A stretch of DNA of 64,000 nucleotides from Terrimesophilobacter sp963702165 (lineage in GTDB: Bacteria; Actinomycetota; Actinomycetes; Actinomycetales; Microbacteriaceae). The stretch covers positions 1,426,001-1,490,000 of the forward strand of contig OY969722.1 of NCBI GenBank assembly GCA_963702165.1. The letters run 5' to 3'. The translations under genes and the position numbers were made by a program. The notes below the pieces were generated by a model. The model searched no databases. It was given only the letters and a program-made list of their open reading frames with translations, and was not told the origin of the DNA. Shown piece by piece: positions 1 to 8,626 of this stretch (the stretch's first letter is position 1; every line of letters begins with the position of its first letter).

Positions 1-3000
1 TGCAGGCGGCTCACGTGAACCTCGGCCTCGCGATCGACATCCCGAAGCCCGACGGCAGCCGCGCTTTGCTCGTCCCCAACATCAAGCGTGCGGACACCAT
101 GGGGTTCGGCGAGTTCCTCGCCGAGTATGAGGCGCTGGTCGGCAAGGCTCGCGGCAACAAGCTCACCGCCGACGACTTCGCCGGAACGACGATCTCGCTC
201 ACCAACCCGGGCGGCATCGGCACCGAGCACTCGGTCCCCCGCCTTATGCGCGGTCAGGGCAGCATCATCGGCGCCGGTGCGCTCGACTACCCGGCGGAGT
301 TCCAGGGCATGTCGCCGACCACGCTCGCCGATCTGGCGATCGGCAAGACCGTGACGCTTACCTCGACCTACGACCACCGCGTCATCCAGGGCGCAGGCTC
401 CGGCGAGTTCCTCAAGAAGGTGCACGAGCTGCTCACCGGCGAACGCGGCTTCTACGAGGGCATCTTCTCCGCCTTGCGGATCCCGTACGACCCGATCCAC
501 TGGGCGCCGGACATCCACATCGACCCGGCCAACATGGTCGACAAGACCGCGCGCGTGCAGGAGCTCATCAACTCATTCCGCGTGCGCGGCCACCTGATGG
601 CCGACGTCGACCCGCTCGAGTACCGTCAGCGCACGCATCCGGATCTCGACATCTCGAGCCACGGACTGTCGTTCTGGGACCTCGACCGCGAGTTCGTGGT
701 CGGCGGCTTCGGCGGCAAGCGCGCGGCCCTGCTGCGCGATGTGCTCGGGATGCTTCGTGATGCGTACTGCCGCACGGTGGGCATCGAGTACATGCACATC
801 CAGGACCCGACAGAGCGCAAGTGGATCCAGGACCACGTCGAGACGCCGTACAAGAAGCCGAACCACGACGAGCAGATGCGCATCCTCGCGAAGCTCAACG
901 AGGCAGAGGCGTTCGAAACCTTCCTGCAGACCAAGTACGTCGGGCAGAAGCGGTTCAGCCTGGAGGGAGCGGAGTCGCTCATCGCGCTCCTCGACTCGAC
1001 GCTGCACGAGGCCGCCAAGGCGAACCTCGAAGAGGTCGCCATTGGTATGGCCCACCGCGGCCGCCTCAACGTGCTCACCAACATCGCAGGCAAGACCTAC
1101 GGTCAGATCTTCCGCGAGTTCGAGGGCACCCAGGACCCGCGCACGGTTCAGGGCTCAGGCGACGTGAAGTACCACCTCGGCACCGAGGGTACCTTCACCT
1201 CGGGGACCGGCGAGAAGATCCCGGTCTACCTCGCGGCCAACCCCTCGCACCTCGAGGCGGTGGACCCCGTCGTATCCGGCATCGTCCGGGCGAAGCAGGA
1301 CCGCAAGCCGATCGGCAGCTTCCGCGTGCTCCCGCTCGTCATTCACGGTGACGCGGCGATGGCCGGACAGGGAATCGTGGTCGAGTTGCTGCAGATGTCG
1401 CAGCTGCGCGGCTACCGCGTCGGTGGCACCGTGCACGTCGTCGTCAACAACCAGGTCGGCTTCACAACGCCGCCGGGCGAGGGACGCACCTCGGTGTACT
1501 CGACGGATGTCGCCAAGACCGTGCAGGCGCCGATCTTCCACGTGAACGGGGACGACCCGGAGGCGGTCGTGCGTGTCGCGCAGTTGGCGTTCGCGTTCCG
1601 TCAGGAGTTCCACAAGGACGTCGTCATCGACCTCGTCTGCTACCGCCGCCGCGGCCACAACGAGGGCGACGACCCGTCGATGACCCAGCCGCTGATGTAC
1701 AACCTGATCGAGGCCAAGCGCTCCGTGCGTACCCTCTACGCCGAGGCCCTGGTCGGTCGTGGTGACATCACCCAGGAGGAGTACGAGGCGGCGCAGGCCG
1801 ACTTCCAGGACCGTCTCGAGCGCGCGTTCGCCGAGACTCACGCGGCGCAGACCGGCTCCATCCCGGTGATCTCGCAGGACGAGAACGCCATGTCCGACCT
1901 GGAGCGTCCGGACTCACAGCAGGATGACGCCGCGGGAGAGCCGGAGACCACCGGTGTCGACGCGAGCGTGATCACGTCGATCGGTGACGCACACGCCAAC
2001 CCGCCCGCCGGGTTCACCGTGCATCCCAAGATCCAGAACCTGCTCACCAAGCGGGTCGAGATGAGTCGCAACGGCGGCATCGACTGGGCGTTCGGCGAGC
2101 TCCTCGCGCTCGGATCGCTGGTCGTCGAGGGCACCCCGGTGCGCTTCGCCGGTCAGGACTCCCGTCGCGGTACCTTCGTTCAGCGTCACGCGGTCATCCA
2201 CGACCGTCAGAACGGCCAGGAGTGGCTGCCGCTTGCCAACCTCAGCGAGAACCAGGCGCGCTTCTGGATCTACGACTCGCTGCTCAGCGAGTACGCGGCG
2301 ATGGGATACGAGTACGGCTACTCGGTCGAACGTGCCGACGCGCTCGTGCTCTGGGAGGCACAGTTCGGCGACTTCGCCAACGGTGCGCAGATCATCGTGG
2401 ACGAGTTCGTCTCGAGTGCGGAGCAGAAGTGGGGCCAGCGCTCGAGCGTTGTGCTGCTTCTCCCCCACGGCTATGAGGGTCAGGGCCCTGACCACTCGTC
2501 CGCGCGTATCGAGCGCTTCCTCCAGCTGTGTGCCGAGAACAACATGACCGTTGCGCGTCCGTCGACGCCCGCGTCGTACTTCCACCTGCTGCGCAGGCAG
2601 GCGTACGCGCGTCCGCGTCGCCCGCTGGTGGTGTTCACGCCGAAGTCGATGCTCCGCCTGCGCGGCGCCACGAGCGAGGTCGCGGACTTCACCTCGGGTC
2701 GCTTCGAGCCGGTGATCGACGACCAGACGATCGCCGACAAGGCGGCAGTCAAGAAGGTGCTGCTGCACTCGGGCAAGGTGCACTACGACCTGCTCGCAGA
2801 GCGCGAGAAGCGCGGAGTGCAGAACGAGATCGCGCTTGTGCGCGTCGAGCAGTACTACCCGCTGCCGCTGCGCGAACTGGTCTCGGTGCTCGGCCAGTAC
2901 CCGAACGCCGAGCTGGTCTGGGTCCAGGAAGAGCCGGAGAACCAGGGCGCCTGGCCGTTCATCTGCATCGAGCTGCTGCGCGTCGGCAAACGCGACCTGA

Positions 3001-3101
3001 GCGTCGTCTGCCGTCCGGCATCCGCTTCTCCCGCAACCGGCTCGTCGAAGCGGAGTGCGCAGGAGCAGACGGACATTCTGGACCGGGCGCTCGCGCTGTA
3101 G
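1..3101 (+). CDS. kgd: Multifunctional 2-oxoglutarate dehydrogenase/decarboxylase E1 with fused E2 domain, 5' partial
   Basis: The reading frame is open from the window edge, so the N-terminus is missing; about 1,033 residues remain of a family usually near 1,250. The first ~140 visible residues are an acyltransferase (E2) catalytic domain with the active-site motif DHRVIQGA. The thiamine-diphosphate E1 part follows: MAHRGRLNVL, then the cofactor motif beginning GDAAMAGQG and closing with VVNNQVGF, then the transketolase-like C-terminal half. In actinobacteria this fused protein is the E1 (and succinyl-transfer) subunit of 2-oxoglutarate dehydrogenase in the TCA cycle, working with a lipoylated E2 and Lpd. 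The stop codon directly abuts the stop of the convergent MarR gene. SucA is the alternative name. Confidence 0.96.
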   Translation, partial: QAAHVNLGLAIDIPKPDGSRALLVPNIKRADTMGFGEFLAEYEALVGKARGNKLTADDFAGTTISLTNPGGIGTEHSVPRLMRGQGSIIGAGALDYPAEFQGMSPTTLADLAIGKTVTLTSTYDHRVIQGAGSGEFLKKVHELLTGERGFYEGIFSALRIPYDPIHWAPDIHIDPANMVDKTARVQELINSFRVRGHLMADVDPLEYRQRTHPDLDISSHGLSFWDLDREFVVGGFGGKRAALLRDVLGMLRDAYCRTVGIEYMHIQDPTERKWIQDHVETPYKKPNHDEQMRILAKLNEAEAFETFLQTKYVGQKRFSLEGAESLIALLDSTLHEAAKANLEEVAIGMAHRGRLNVLTNIAGKTYGQIFREFEGTQDPRTVQGSGDVKYHLGTEGTFTSGTGEKIPVYLAANPSHLEAVDPVVSGIVRAKQDRKPIGSFRVLPLVIHGDAAMAGQGIVVELLQMSQLRGYRVGGTVHVVVNNQVGFTTPPGEGRTSVYSTDVAKTVQAPIFHVNGDDPEAVVRVAQLAFAFRQEFHKDVVIDLVCYRRRGHNEGDDPSMTQPLMYNLIEAKRSVRTLYAEALVGRGDITQEEYEAAQADFQDRLERAFAETHAAQTGSIPVISQDENAMSDLERPDSQQDDAAGEPETTGVDASVITSIGDAHANPPAGFTVHPKIQNLLTKRVEMSRNGGIDWAFGELLALGSLVVEGTPVRFAGQDSRRGTFVQRHAVIHDRQNGQEWLPLANLSENQARFWIYDSLLSEYAAMGYEYGYSVERADALVLWEAQFGDFANGAQIIVDEFVSSAEQKWGQRSSVVLLLPHGYEGQGPDHSSARIERFLQLCAENNMTVARPSTPASYFHLLRRQAYARPRRPLVVFTPKSMLRLRGATSEVADFTSGRFEPVIDDQTIADKAAVKKVLLHSGKVHYDLLAEREKRGVQNEIALVRVEQYYPLPLRELVSVLGQYPNAELVWVQEEPENQGAWPFICIELLRVGKRDLSVVCRPASASPATGSSKRSAQEQTDILDRALAL

Positions 3102-3608
3102 CTAGTCGGCGAGGGGCCGGAGAGCTTTCTCCGGTTCCTCGTCGGGCGCGACGCCGGCGAGGATGGCAGCGGAGAGCTCGTAGAGTTGCTCCACCTGCTC
3201 GTCGGTGAGTCGATCGAATACGTGGTCGACGACGGTGGTGACGTGGCCGGGAGCCGCGTCGACCAACACGCGCATTCCCTCGTCCGTCAGGCACGCGTAG
3301 GTGACCCGCTTATCCACTGGGTCGGCATCCTTGCGGATCCAGCCCAGCTCCTCGAGCTTGCGGACGGCGTGCGACAACCTGCTGACGGATGACAGAAGCA
3401 CGTCGGCGAGATCGCTGATGGTCAGAGCGCGGTCCGGTGCCTCGGAGAGCATCGCGAGGATCATGTAGTAGGCATGCGGCATGCCGGATTTGCGTTGCAG
3501 GTCTCGATCGAGCAGTTGCTGCAACTGGCCGGACGCCACCAGGTACGCACGCCACGCGCGCTGCTCGCGGTCGTTCAGCCAGCGGAAGGGCTTCTGCTCG
3601 TCGGTCAC
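3102..3608 (-). CDS. MarR family transcriptional regulator
   Basis: A 168-residue winged-helix protein. The central segment TISDLADVLLSSVSRLSHAV is the helix-turn-helix, followed by the wing with DKRVTYACLTDEG, typical of MarR proteins. The GTG start has a GGAAG ribosome site just upstream. It is divergent from an NAD(P)/F420-type oxidoreductase; the ~93-bp gap holds a short perfect inverted repeat that could be its operator. The likely role, inferred from the divergent arrangement, is repression of that oxidoreductase and of itself in response to a small aromatic or oxidising ligand. No ligand can be deduced. Confidence 0.9.
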   Translation of the reverse strand: MTDEQKPFRWLNDREQRAWRAYLVASGQLQQLLDRDLQRKSGMPHAYYMILAMLSEAPDRALTISDLADVLLSSVSRLSHAVRKLEELGWIRKDADPVDKRVTYACLTDEGMRVLVDAAPGHVTTVVDHVFDRLTDEQVEQLYELSAAILAGVAPDEEPEKALRPLAD

Positions 3609-3629
3609 GCTTCCATTCTAGCTTTTTAC

Positions 3630-3641
3630 TTGAATGTTCAA
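3630..3641. promoter_or_regulatory. Putative MarR operator, TTGAA-TG-TTCAA
   Basis: A perfect inverted repeat with 5-nt arms and a 2-nt centre sits between the divergent MarR and oxidoreductase genes, 22 bp upstream of the MarR start. Many MarR operators are A/T-rich inverted repeats carrying TTGAA half-sites. Assignment to this MarR is inference from position. Confidence 0.45.
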
Positions 3642-3701
3642 ACAAACGGGGTTGCGGTCGGGCCTCTCGGCGACGGTCGATCAACGAAGTGGGAGCATTG
3701 C

Positions 3702-4325
3702 ATGACCACAATCAGCATCGTCGGAGCGGGTAACGTCGCCCGCGGTATCGCCACTCGTGCCGTCGCCGCCGGTGACGACGTCCAACTTCTTGTGCGCAAT
3801 CAGGAACAGGGCAACGCGCTAGCTGGAGAGCTCGGCGGCAATGTCACCACCGCGATGATCGGCGGACCGGTGCACGGTGAACTGGTCTTCCTCGCGGTCC
3901 CCTACTCCGCCGCGTCCGAGCTGGTCAGGGCCTTCGATGGCTTCACCGGCAAGGTGGTCGTCGATTCGTCGAACCCGATCAATGATGACTTCACGGGCCT
4001 TGCTACTGCGCCGGGAACATCCGGTGCCGAAGAGATTCAGAAGCTCGCCCCAAACGCGAGGGTCGTGAAGGCGTTCAATACGGTCTTCGCCCCGAATGTG
4101 ATCGCGGGCTCCAAGAACGGTCACCAGCTCGACCTGTTCGTCGCAGCCGATGATGCCGATGCCAAGGCTGCGGTCGCTGAGTTCGGCGACAAGACCGGGT
4201 TCCGGGTGATCGACATCGGTGCGCTGGCTCAGGCCTCGGTCATGGAAGCAATCGCCTGGCTGCACATGCAGCTGCAGTTCACGCGCGGAACGAACTTCCA
4301 GTCGGCGATCGTCATTCTGGACTGA
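3702..4325 (+). CDS. NADPH:F420 oxidoreductase-like / NAD(P)-binding protein
   Basis: A 207-residue Rossmann protein beginning with the dinucleotide motif GAGNVARGIA at residues 7-16, with VVKAFNT in the middle, as in the coenzyme F420-dependent NADP oxidoreductase family. I start it at ATG 3702, which has GGGAG upstream; the frame is open further 5' but would overlap the MarR gene. Family members move hydride between NADPH and F420 or act on unknown substrates, so the exact reaction is not known. It is divergent from a MarR regulator and ends 87 bp before the convergent rsrA. Confidence 0.8.
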   Translation: MTTISIVGAGNVARGIATRAVAAGDDVQLLVRNQEQGNALAGELGGNVTTAMIGGPVHGELVFLAVPYSAASELVRAFDGFTGKVVVDSSNPINDDFTGLATAPGTSGAEEIQKLAPNARVVKAFNTVFAPNVIAGSKNGHQLDLFVAADDADAKAAVAEFGDKTGFRVIDIGALAQASVMEAIAWLHMQLQFTRGTNFQSAIVILD

Positions 4326-4364
4326 TCGGTCCCGCTGCGGGCGAATGCTCCTGCTCCGGACATC

Positions 4365-4386
4365 CGCGCCCGGCGCACCGGGCGCG
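4365..4386. terminator. GC-rich stem-loop between convergent genes
   Basis: CGCGCCCGG, a 4-nt CGCA loop, then CCGGGCGCG: a perfect 9-bp stem between the oxidoreductase stop and the rsrA stop. It has no T-tract on either strand, so it is a terminator-like structure only; position between two convergent ends is the main support. Confidence 0.4.
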
Positions 4387-4411
4387 ACCGTCCGGAATGG
4401 GCGCGTGGCGC

Positions 4412-4654
4412 TCAGTGCGAGGACTGAACCTCTCGGATGCGCTCCAGCACGTGCGAGCGCAGGTCCGCGGGTGCCTTCTCCTGGCAGGCGCGCTGGATCG
4501 CCTGCATGAGCACGCGACCCACTTCCGCCTCGGCGGAGCAGTCATCGCATGACCTCATGTGCTCGGTGATGTCGGCGACATCCTCACGGCACAGTTCGTT
4601 GTGAAGGTATTCCTCGAGTTCGGCTTTAGCCTTCTCGCATCCGCAGTCGGTCAT
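4412..4654 (-). CDS. rsrA: Zinc-containing anti-sigma factor RsrA (mycothiol system)
   Basis: An 80-residue protein with the ZAS signature His32-x3-Cys36-x2-Cys39 (EHMRSCDDC) and further cysteines at 4, 6 and 22. RsrA-type proteins hold SigR inactive; disulphide stress oxidises the cysteines, releases zinc and frees the sigma factor. Its start codon overlaps the sigR stop (ATGA), so the pair is translationally coupled. The size matches the short actinobacterial forms. Confidence 0.9.
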   Translation of the reverse strand: MTDCGCEKAKAELEEYLHNELCREDVADITEHMRSCDDCSAEAEVGRVLMQAIQRACQEKAPADLRSHVLERIREVQSSH

Positions 4655-5349
4655 TTCTTCTCTCCCGAAACCTGTGCAGCGGTCGCGAGCCCACGACCCC
4701 GCGCGTAGCCGGCAAGCAGCTCGCGAAGCATCCGCCTGCCACGATGCAGGCGACTCATCACGGTGCCAACCGGGGTCTTCATGATGTCGGCGATCTCCTG
4801 ATAGGAGAAGCCCTCAACGTCGGCCAAGTAGACCGCGAGCCGGAAGTCCTCCGAGATCGACTGCAGCGCTTCCTTCACGGCTGAGTCCGGCATGCGGTCG
4901 ATCGCTTCGGCCTCGGCCGAACGCGACGACATCGAGGTGGCGGACTCCGCGCCACCCAACTGCCAGTCCTCAAGCTCGTCGATGGTGCCCTGGTACGGGT
5001 TGCGCTGGTTCTTGCGGTAGCTGTTGATGTAGGTGTTGGTGAGGATGCGGTACAGCCACGCCTTCAGGTTCGTGCCCTGCTTGAACTGGCGGAAGGCCGC
5101 GAACGCCTTCACGAACGTCTCCTGCACCAGGTCGGCCGCATCGGCGGGGTTGCGCGTCATGCGCATCGCGGCGCCGTAGAGCTGATCCATGAACGGAATC
5201 GCCTGCTCCTCGAAGAGCGCCCGCAGTCGGTCATCGTCGACGGGGGTAGGCTCCGCGTTATCCGTGCTTGTCATCGTCGCCAAGCTTAGTTCCAGAGCAT
5301 GGACATCCACCGTGGATGGTGGCGCATCGGGTGCGAGGATCGCAGTCAC
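4651..5349 (-). CDS. sigR: RNA polymerase ECF sigma factor SigR/SigH
   Basis: 232 residues with sigma region 2 (DLVQETFVKAF and the following NLKAWLYRILTN) and region 4 (FSYQEIADIMKTPVGTVMSR). It directs the thiol-oxidative stress regulon and is controlled by RsrA encoded just downstream. The start used is GTG 5349, preceded by AGAAAGG. A second start, ATG 5274, would remove 25 residues and has a weaker ribosome site. A consensus SigR promoter (GGAAT-N18-GTT) lies 37 bp upstream of GTG 5349, so autoregulation is expected. Neighbouring aroA is divergent and its 5' end overlaps that promoter. Confidence 0.93.
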   Translation of the reverse strand: MTAILAPDAPPSTVDVHALELSLATMTSTDNAEPTPVDDDRLRALFEEQAIPFMDQLYGAAMRMTRNPADAADLVQETFVKAFAAFRQFKQGTNLKAWLYRILTNTYINSYRKNQRNPYQGTIDELEDWQLGGAESATSMSSRSAEAEAIDRMPDSAVKEALQSISEDFRLAVYLADVEGFSYQEIADIMKTPVGTVMSRLHRGRRMLRELLAGYARGRGLATAAQVSGEKK

Positions 5350-5385
5350 ACTGGGCCTTTCTTAGCGGGGGGATACTACCCTGAT

Positions 5386-5411
5386 AACCGATGTTGACTT
5401 CTAGATATTCC
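5386..5411 (-). promoter_or_regulatory. SigR-type autoregulatory promoter (GGAAT-N18-GTT)
   Basis: Read on the minus strand, GGAAT (complement of 5407-5411) is followed after exactly 18 nt by GTT (complement of 5386-5388). This matches the established SigR/SigH consensus for -35 and -10. It points towards sigR and lies within the first seven codons of the divergent aroA. Confidence 0.75.
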
Positions 5412-6785
5412 AAGCCCGAGTTCAATCCGTACGGGAACGACGACCCAGACGACGCGACCGCGAACGGACCGTGGGATGCGCCCCGTTCCGCCGGGCCGCT
5501 GAGCGCGCACGTGTCGCTTCCCGGCTCCAAGTCGCTCACCAACCGTGAGCTCGTGCTCTCGGCGGTCGCATCCGGGCCGTCGCGACTCCGCGCCCCGCTC
5601 CACTCGCGCGACACCGCGCTCATGGTGCAGGCGCTGAAGGCGCTCGGCGTCGGCATCGAAGAGACACCGGGCAGCGGCGAGTACGGGCCCGATCTCGTGA
5701 TCACCCCCGGCGAGCTCAGCGGCGGCGCATCCATCGACTGCGGCCTCGCAGGCACCGTGATGCGGTTCGTCCCGCCGTTGGCGGCGCTCGCACTGGGTCC
5801 GGTCGCGTTCGACGGCGACCCGGCTGCGCGCAAGCGGCCGATGCGCACGACCATCGACTCGCTGCGTCGCCTCGGCGTCTCGGTCTCCGACGACGGACGC
5901 GGCACGCTCCCCTTCAGCCTGTACGGCACGGGACGCGTCGCAGGCGGCACGATCGAGGTCGACGCGTCAGCATCCAGCCAATTCGTCTCCGCGCTGCTCC
6001 TCGTCGGCGCACGCTTTGACAACGGGCTTGAACTGCGCCACACGGGCGACAAACTGCCCAGCCTGCCGCACATCGACATGACGATCGCCACCCTCGCCGG
6101 TCGCGGCGTCAGCGTCGAGAACCCCAGCCCCGGCGTGTGGATCGTTCCGCCCAGCCCCATCGCCGGCCTCGGCGTGACCCTCGAACCGGACCTGTCCAAT
6201 GCCGCCCCGTTCCTGGCCGCCGCGCTGGTCGCGAGCGGTTCCGTCACCGTTGAGAACTGGCCGGATGCGACGAGCCAGGTCGGCGCCGAACTGGAGCGGC
6301 TGCTGCCGCTCTTCGGTGGCGTCGTCACCCGGTCCGAGGGCAACCTCACCGTCGAGGGTTCGGGCACCATCCACGGTGTCGAGCTGGACCTGAGCTTCGG
6401 CGGCGAACTGGTGCCCGCTCTGGTCGCGCTCGCGGCACTCGCTGACGGCCCGAGCCGGTTCACGGGCATCGGCCACCTCCGCGGCCACGAGACCGACCGC
6501 CTCGACGCGCTCGCGACCGAGGTCAACGCGCTCGGCGGCAAGGTCACTGTGCTCGAGGATGGGCTCGAAATCGAACCGCAGCCGCTGCACGGCGGACTCT
6601 GGCACAGCTACGAGGATCACCGGATGGCGACAACCGGCGCGATCATCGGGCTCGCGGTCGACGGGGTCGCGATCGACGACGTCGGCACCACAGCGAAGAC
6701 TCTCCCTGAGTTCCCGGAACTGTGGCAGCAGATGATCCATCCGAGCGCGAAGCCGGTCGATCCGCTGAATCTCGGGCTGATGTGA
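5391..6785 (+). CDS. aroA: 3-phosphoshikimate 1-carboxyvinyltransferase (EPSP synthase)
   Basis: 464 residues. The shikimate-phosphate binding motif PGSKSLTNR is near residue 44, LAGTVMRF in the first third, and the C-terminal SYEDHRMATTGAI near residue 405 is the family's catalytic and PEP-binding region. It transfers the enolpyruvyl group of PEP to shikimate 3-phosphate in chorismate synthesis. An N-terminal ~40 residues precede the first core motif, as in related actinobacteria. ATG 5391 has no obvious Shine-Dalgarno at normal spacing, so a leaderless message is possible. rsgA begins 8 bp after the stop, which suggests an aroA-rsgA-hisN operon. Confidence 0.95.
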   Translation: MLTSRYSKPEFNPYGNDDPDDATANGPWDAPRSAGPLSAHVSLPGSKSLTNRELVLSAVASGPSRLRAPLHSRDTALMVQALKALGVGIEETPGSGEYGPDLVITPGELSGGASIDCGLAGTVMRFVPPLAALALGPVAFDGDPAARKRPMRTTIDSLRRLGVSVSDDGRGTLPFSLYGTGRVAGGTIEVDASASSQFVSALLLVGARFDNGLELRHTGDKLPSLPHIDMTIATLAGRGVSVENPSPGVWIVPPSPIAGLGVTLEPDLSNAAPFLAAALVASGSVTVENWPDATSQVGAELERLLPLFGGVVTRSEGNLTVEGSGTIHGVELDLSFGGELVPALVALAALADGPSRFTGIGHLRGHETDRLDALATEVNALGGKVTVLEDGLEIEPQPLHGGLWHSYEDHRMATTGAIIGLAVDGVAIDDVGTTAKTLPEFPELWQQMIHPSAKPVDPLNLGLM

Positions 6786-6792
6786 GCCGCCG

Positions 6793-7818
6793 ATGAGTTG
6801 GCTGACCGACGTCGACGACGATGACGACGACAAGTACGCCGACTACGAGGCTCGAGTGCGCCCCAACCCGAAGGGCAGCAGGGCTCGCACCAAGATCCGG
6901 CCCGAGCACAGCGATGCGCTGACCGCGCGCGTGCTCGCGGTGGACCGTGGGCGCTACCGGGTGCTCATCGCGGAGGGCACCGAGGACGAACGCGACCTCA
7001 CCGCCACCCGCGCGCGTGAGCTGCGCAAGGAGGCCATCGTCACCGGCGATCGCGTCGACGTGGTCGGCGACACTACCGGCGACGAGGGCACCCTCGGCCG
7101 CATCGTGCGCATCCAGCCGCGCGACACCGTTCTGCGCCGCAGCGCCGACGACACCGACGACGTGGAGCGGGTGATCGTCGCCAACGCGCACCTGATGCTC
7201 ATCGTCGTCGCCGCGGCGGACCCGGAGCCACGCCCCCGGCTGGTCGACCGCTACCTCGTCGCCGCCTACGACGCCGGCATCCGGCCGATCCTCATCATCA
7301 CCAAGACCGACATCACCGACCCCGGGCCGTTCCTCGCCAACTTCGCCGGCCTCGACCTGACGGTGGTCAGGAGCTCCCAGGACGCCTTCCCGCTGGCCGA
7401 ACTGCGCTCCCTCCTCGCCGGAAACACCGCGGTCGCGGTCGGCCACTCCGGCGTCGGCAAATCGACCCTGGTGAACGCCCTGGTGCCGGAGGCGAACCGC
7501 GCCACCGGCGACGTCAACGCGGTGACCGGACGCGGCCGGCACACCTCGTCGTCGAGCGTGTCCTACCGAGTCGGCACAGGCTGGATCATCGACACCCCCG
7601 GCATCCGCTCCTTCGGTCTCGGCCACGTCGACCCGGGCAACATCCTGAAATCGTTCACCGACCTGGCGGAGGTCGCCAAAGAATGCCCACGCGGCTGCAC
7701 CCACCTTCCGGATGCGCCGGACTGCGCGATCATCGAGCGTGTCGAGGAGGGTCGGCTCGGTGAATTCGGGGCGAAACGACTCGACTCCCTGCAGCGGTTG
7801 CTCGCGACGCTAACCTGA
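6793..7818 (+). CDS. rsgA: Ribosome small-subunit GTPase RsgA
   Basis: 341 residues with the circularly permuted GTPase order typical of RsgA: an OB-fold N-terminus, the G4 motif ITKTD, then the P-loop GHSGVGKST, then G3 DTPGIRSFG, and a C-terminal zinc knuckle CPRGCTHLPDAPDC. It checks and releases maturation factors from the 30S subunit. It lies 8 bp after aroA and 6 bp before hisN. The aroA-rsgA neighbourhood is common in actinobacteria. Confidence 0.95.
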   Translation: MSWLTDVDDDDDDKYADYEARVRPNPKGSRARTKIRPEHSDALTARVLAVDRGRYRVLIAEGTEDERDLTATRARELRKEAIVTGDRVDVVGDTTGDEGTLGRIVRIQPRDTVLRRSADDTDDVERVIVANAHLMLIVVAAADPEPRPRLVDRYLVAAYDAGIRPILIITKTDITDPGPFLANFAGLDLTVVRSSQDAFPLAELRSLLAGNTAVAVGHSGVGKSTLVNALVPEANRATGDVNAVTGRGRHTSSSSVSYRVGTGWIIDTPGIRSFGLGHVDPGNILKSFTDLAEVAKECPRGCTHLPDAPDCAIIERVEEGRLGEFGAKRLDSLQRLLATLT

Positions 7819-7823
7819 GAGTC

Positions 7824-8614
7824 GTGAACGGTCATTCCGAAGACGATTTAGAACTCGCCCTCAGGCTCGCGGACCTCGCCGACACGATTTCGCTCGTGCG
7901 GTTCCGTGCCACCGATCTCCGCAGTCGACACGAAGCCGGACCGCACCCCGGTGACGGATGCGGACCAGGCGGTCGAAGAGGCCATCCGGCTCGAACTCGC
8001 GCCAGGCCCGGCCGGAGGACTCGATCCTCGGCGAGGAGTACGGCACCGTCGGCGAGGCGCGCAGGCAGTGGATCATCGACCCCATCGATGGCACCGCCAA
8101 CTACCTGCGCGGCGTGCCGGTGTGGTCGACGCTCATCGCGCTTGCGGTGGACGGCCATCCGGTGGTCGGCGTCGTCAGCATGCCCGCGTTCGGACGACGC
8201 TGGTGGGCCGCAATCGGCCACGGCGCCTACACGACCGACCGTGACGGTGCGCAGCGCGGCATCCGGGTCTCCGCCGTGTCGGAGCTGGCGGATGCTTCGC
8301 TGGCGATGAGCGGGATCGACCGGTTCGAGCAGGCCGGTCGTCTCGAGAACTACCTCGGGCTGACGCGTCGGGTGTGGCGCACGCGCGACTACGGCGACGC
8401 GTGGCCGTACATGATGGTCGCGGAGGGTCTCGTCGACGTCGCAGGCGAGTTCGGTCTGCAGCCGTACGACATGGCGGCGCTGTTCCCGATCGTCCAGGAG
8501 GCGGGCGGAACGATGACTTCGATCGACGGTGAGGAGGGACCGTGGGGCGGCTCGGCGCTCGCGACGAACGGTAGACTCCACGAGGCGGTTCTCGCCACAT
8601 TCACAGTCGATTAG
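7824..8614 (+). pseudogene. hisN: Histidinol-phosphatase HisN (inositol monophosphatase family), split by two +1 shifts
   Basis: Homology runs through three frames in order. GTG 7824 begins NGHSEDDLELALRLADLA; the frame moves +1 near 7920 to give AVDTKPDRTPVTDADQ, and +1 again near 8010 to give EDSILGEEYG, DPIDGTANYLRG (the metal-binding motif) and the C-terminus ending at 8614. Each change is explained by one extra base, for example an extra C in CTCCGCAG. The total length and all family motifs are otherwise intact. Family members remove phosphate from histidinol phosphate in histidine synthesis. The gene sits 6 bp after rsgA. I think sequence error is more likely than true inactivation. Confidence 0.85.
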
Positions 8615-8626
8615 GAGTCTTTTCTC

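Noticed and set aside
5258..6547. A 429-codon frame antisense to aroA, and similar long antisense frames over kgd, rsgA, tadA and UPF0182
   Set aside because: Long antisense frames are expected at this GC content, and the sense genes have clear family motifs.
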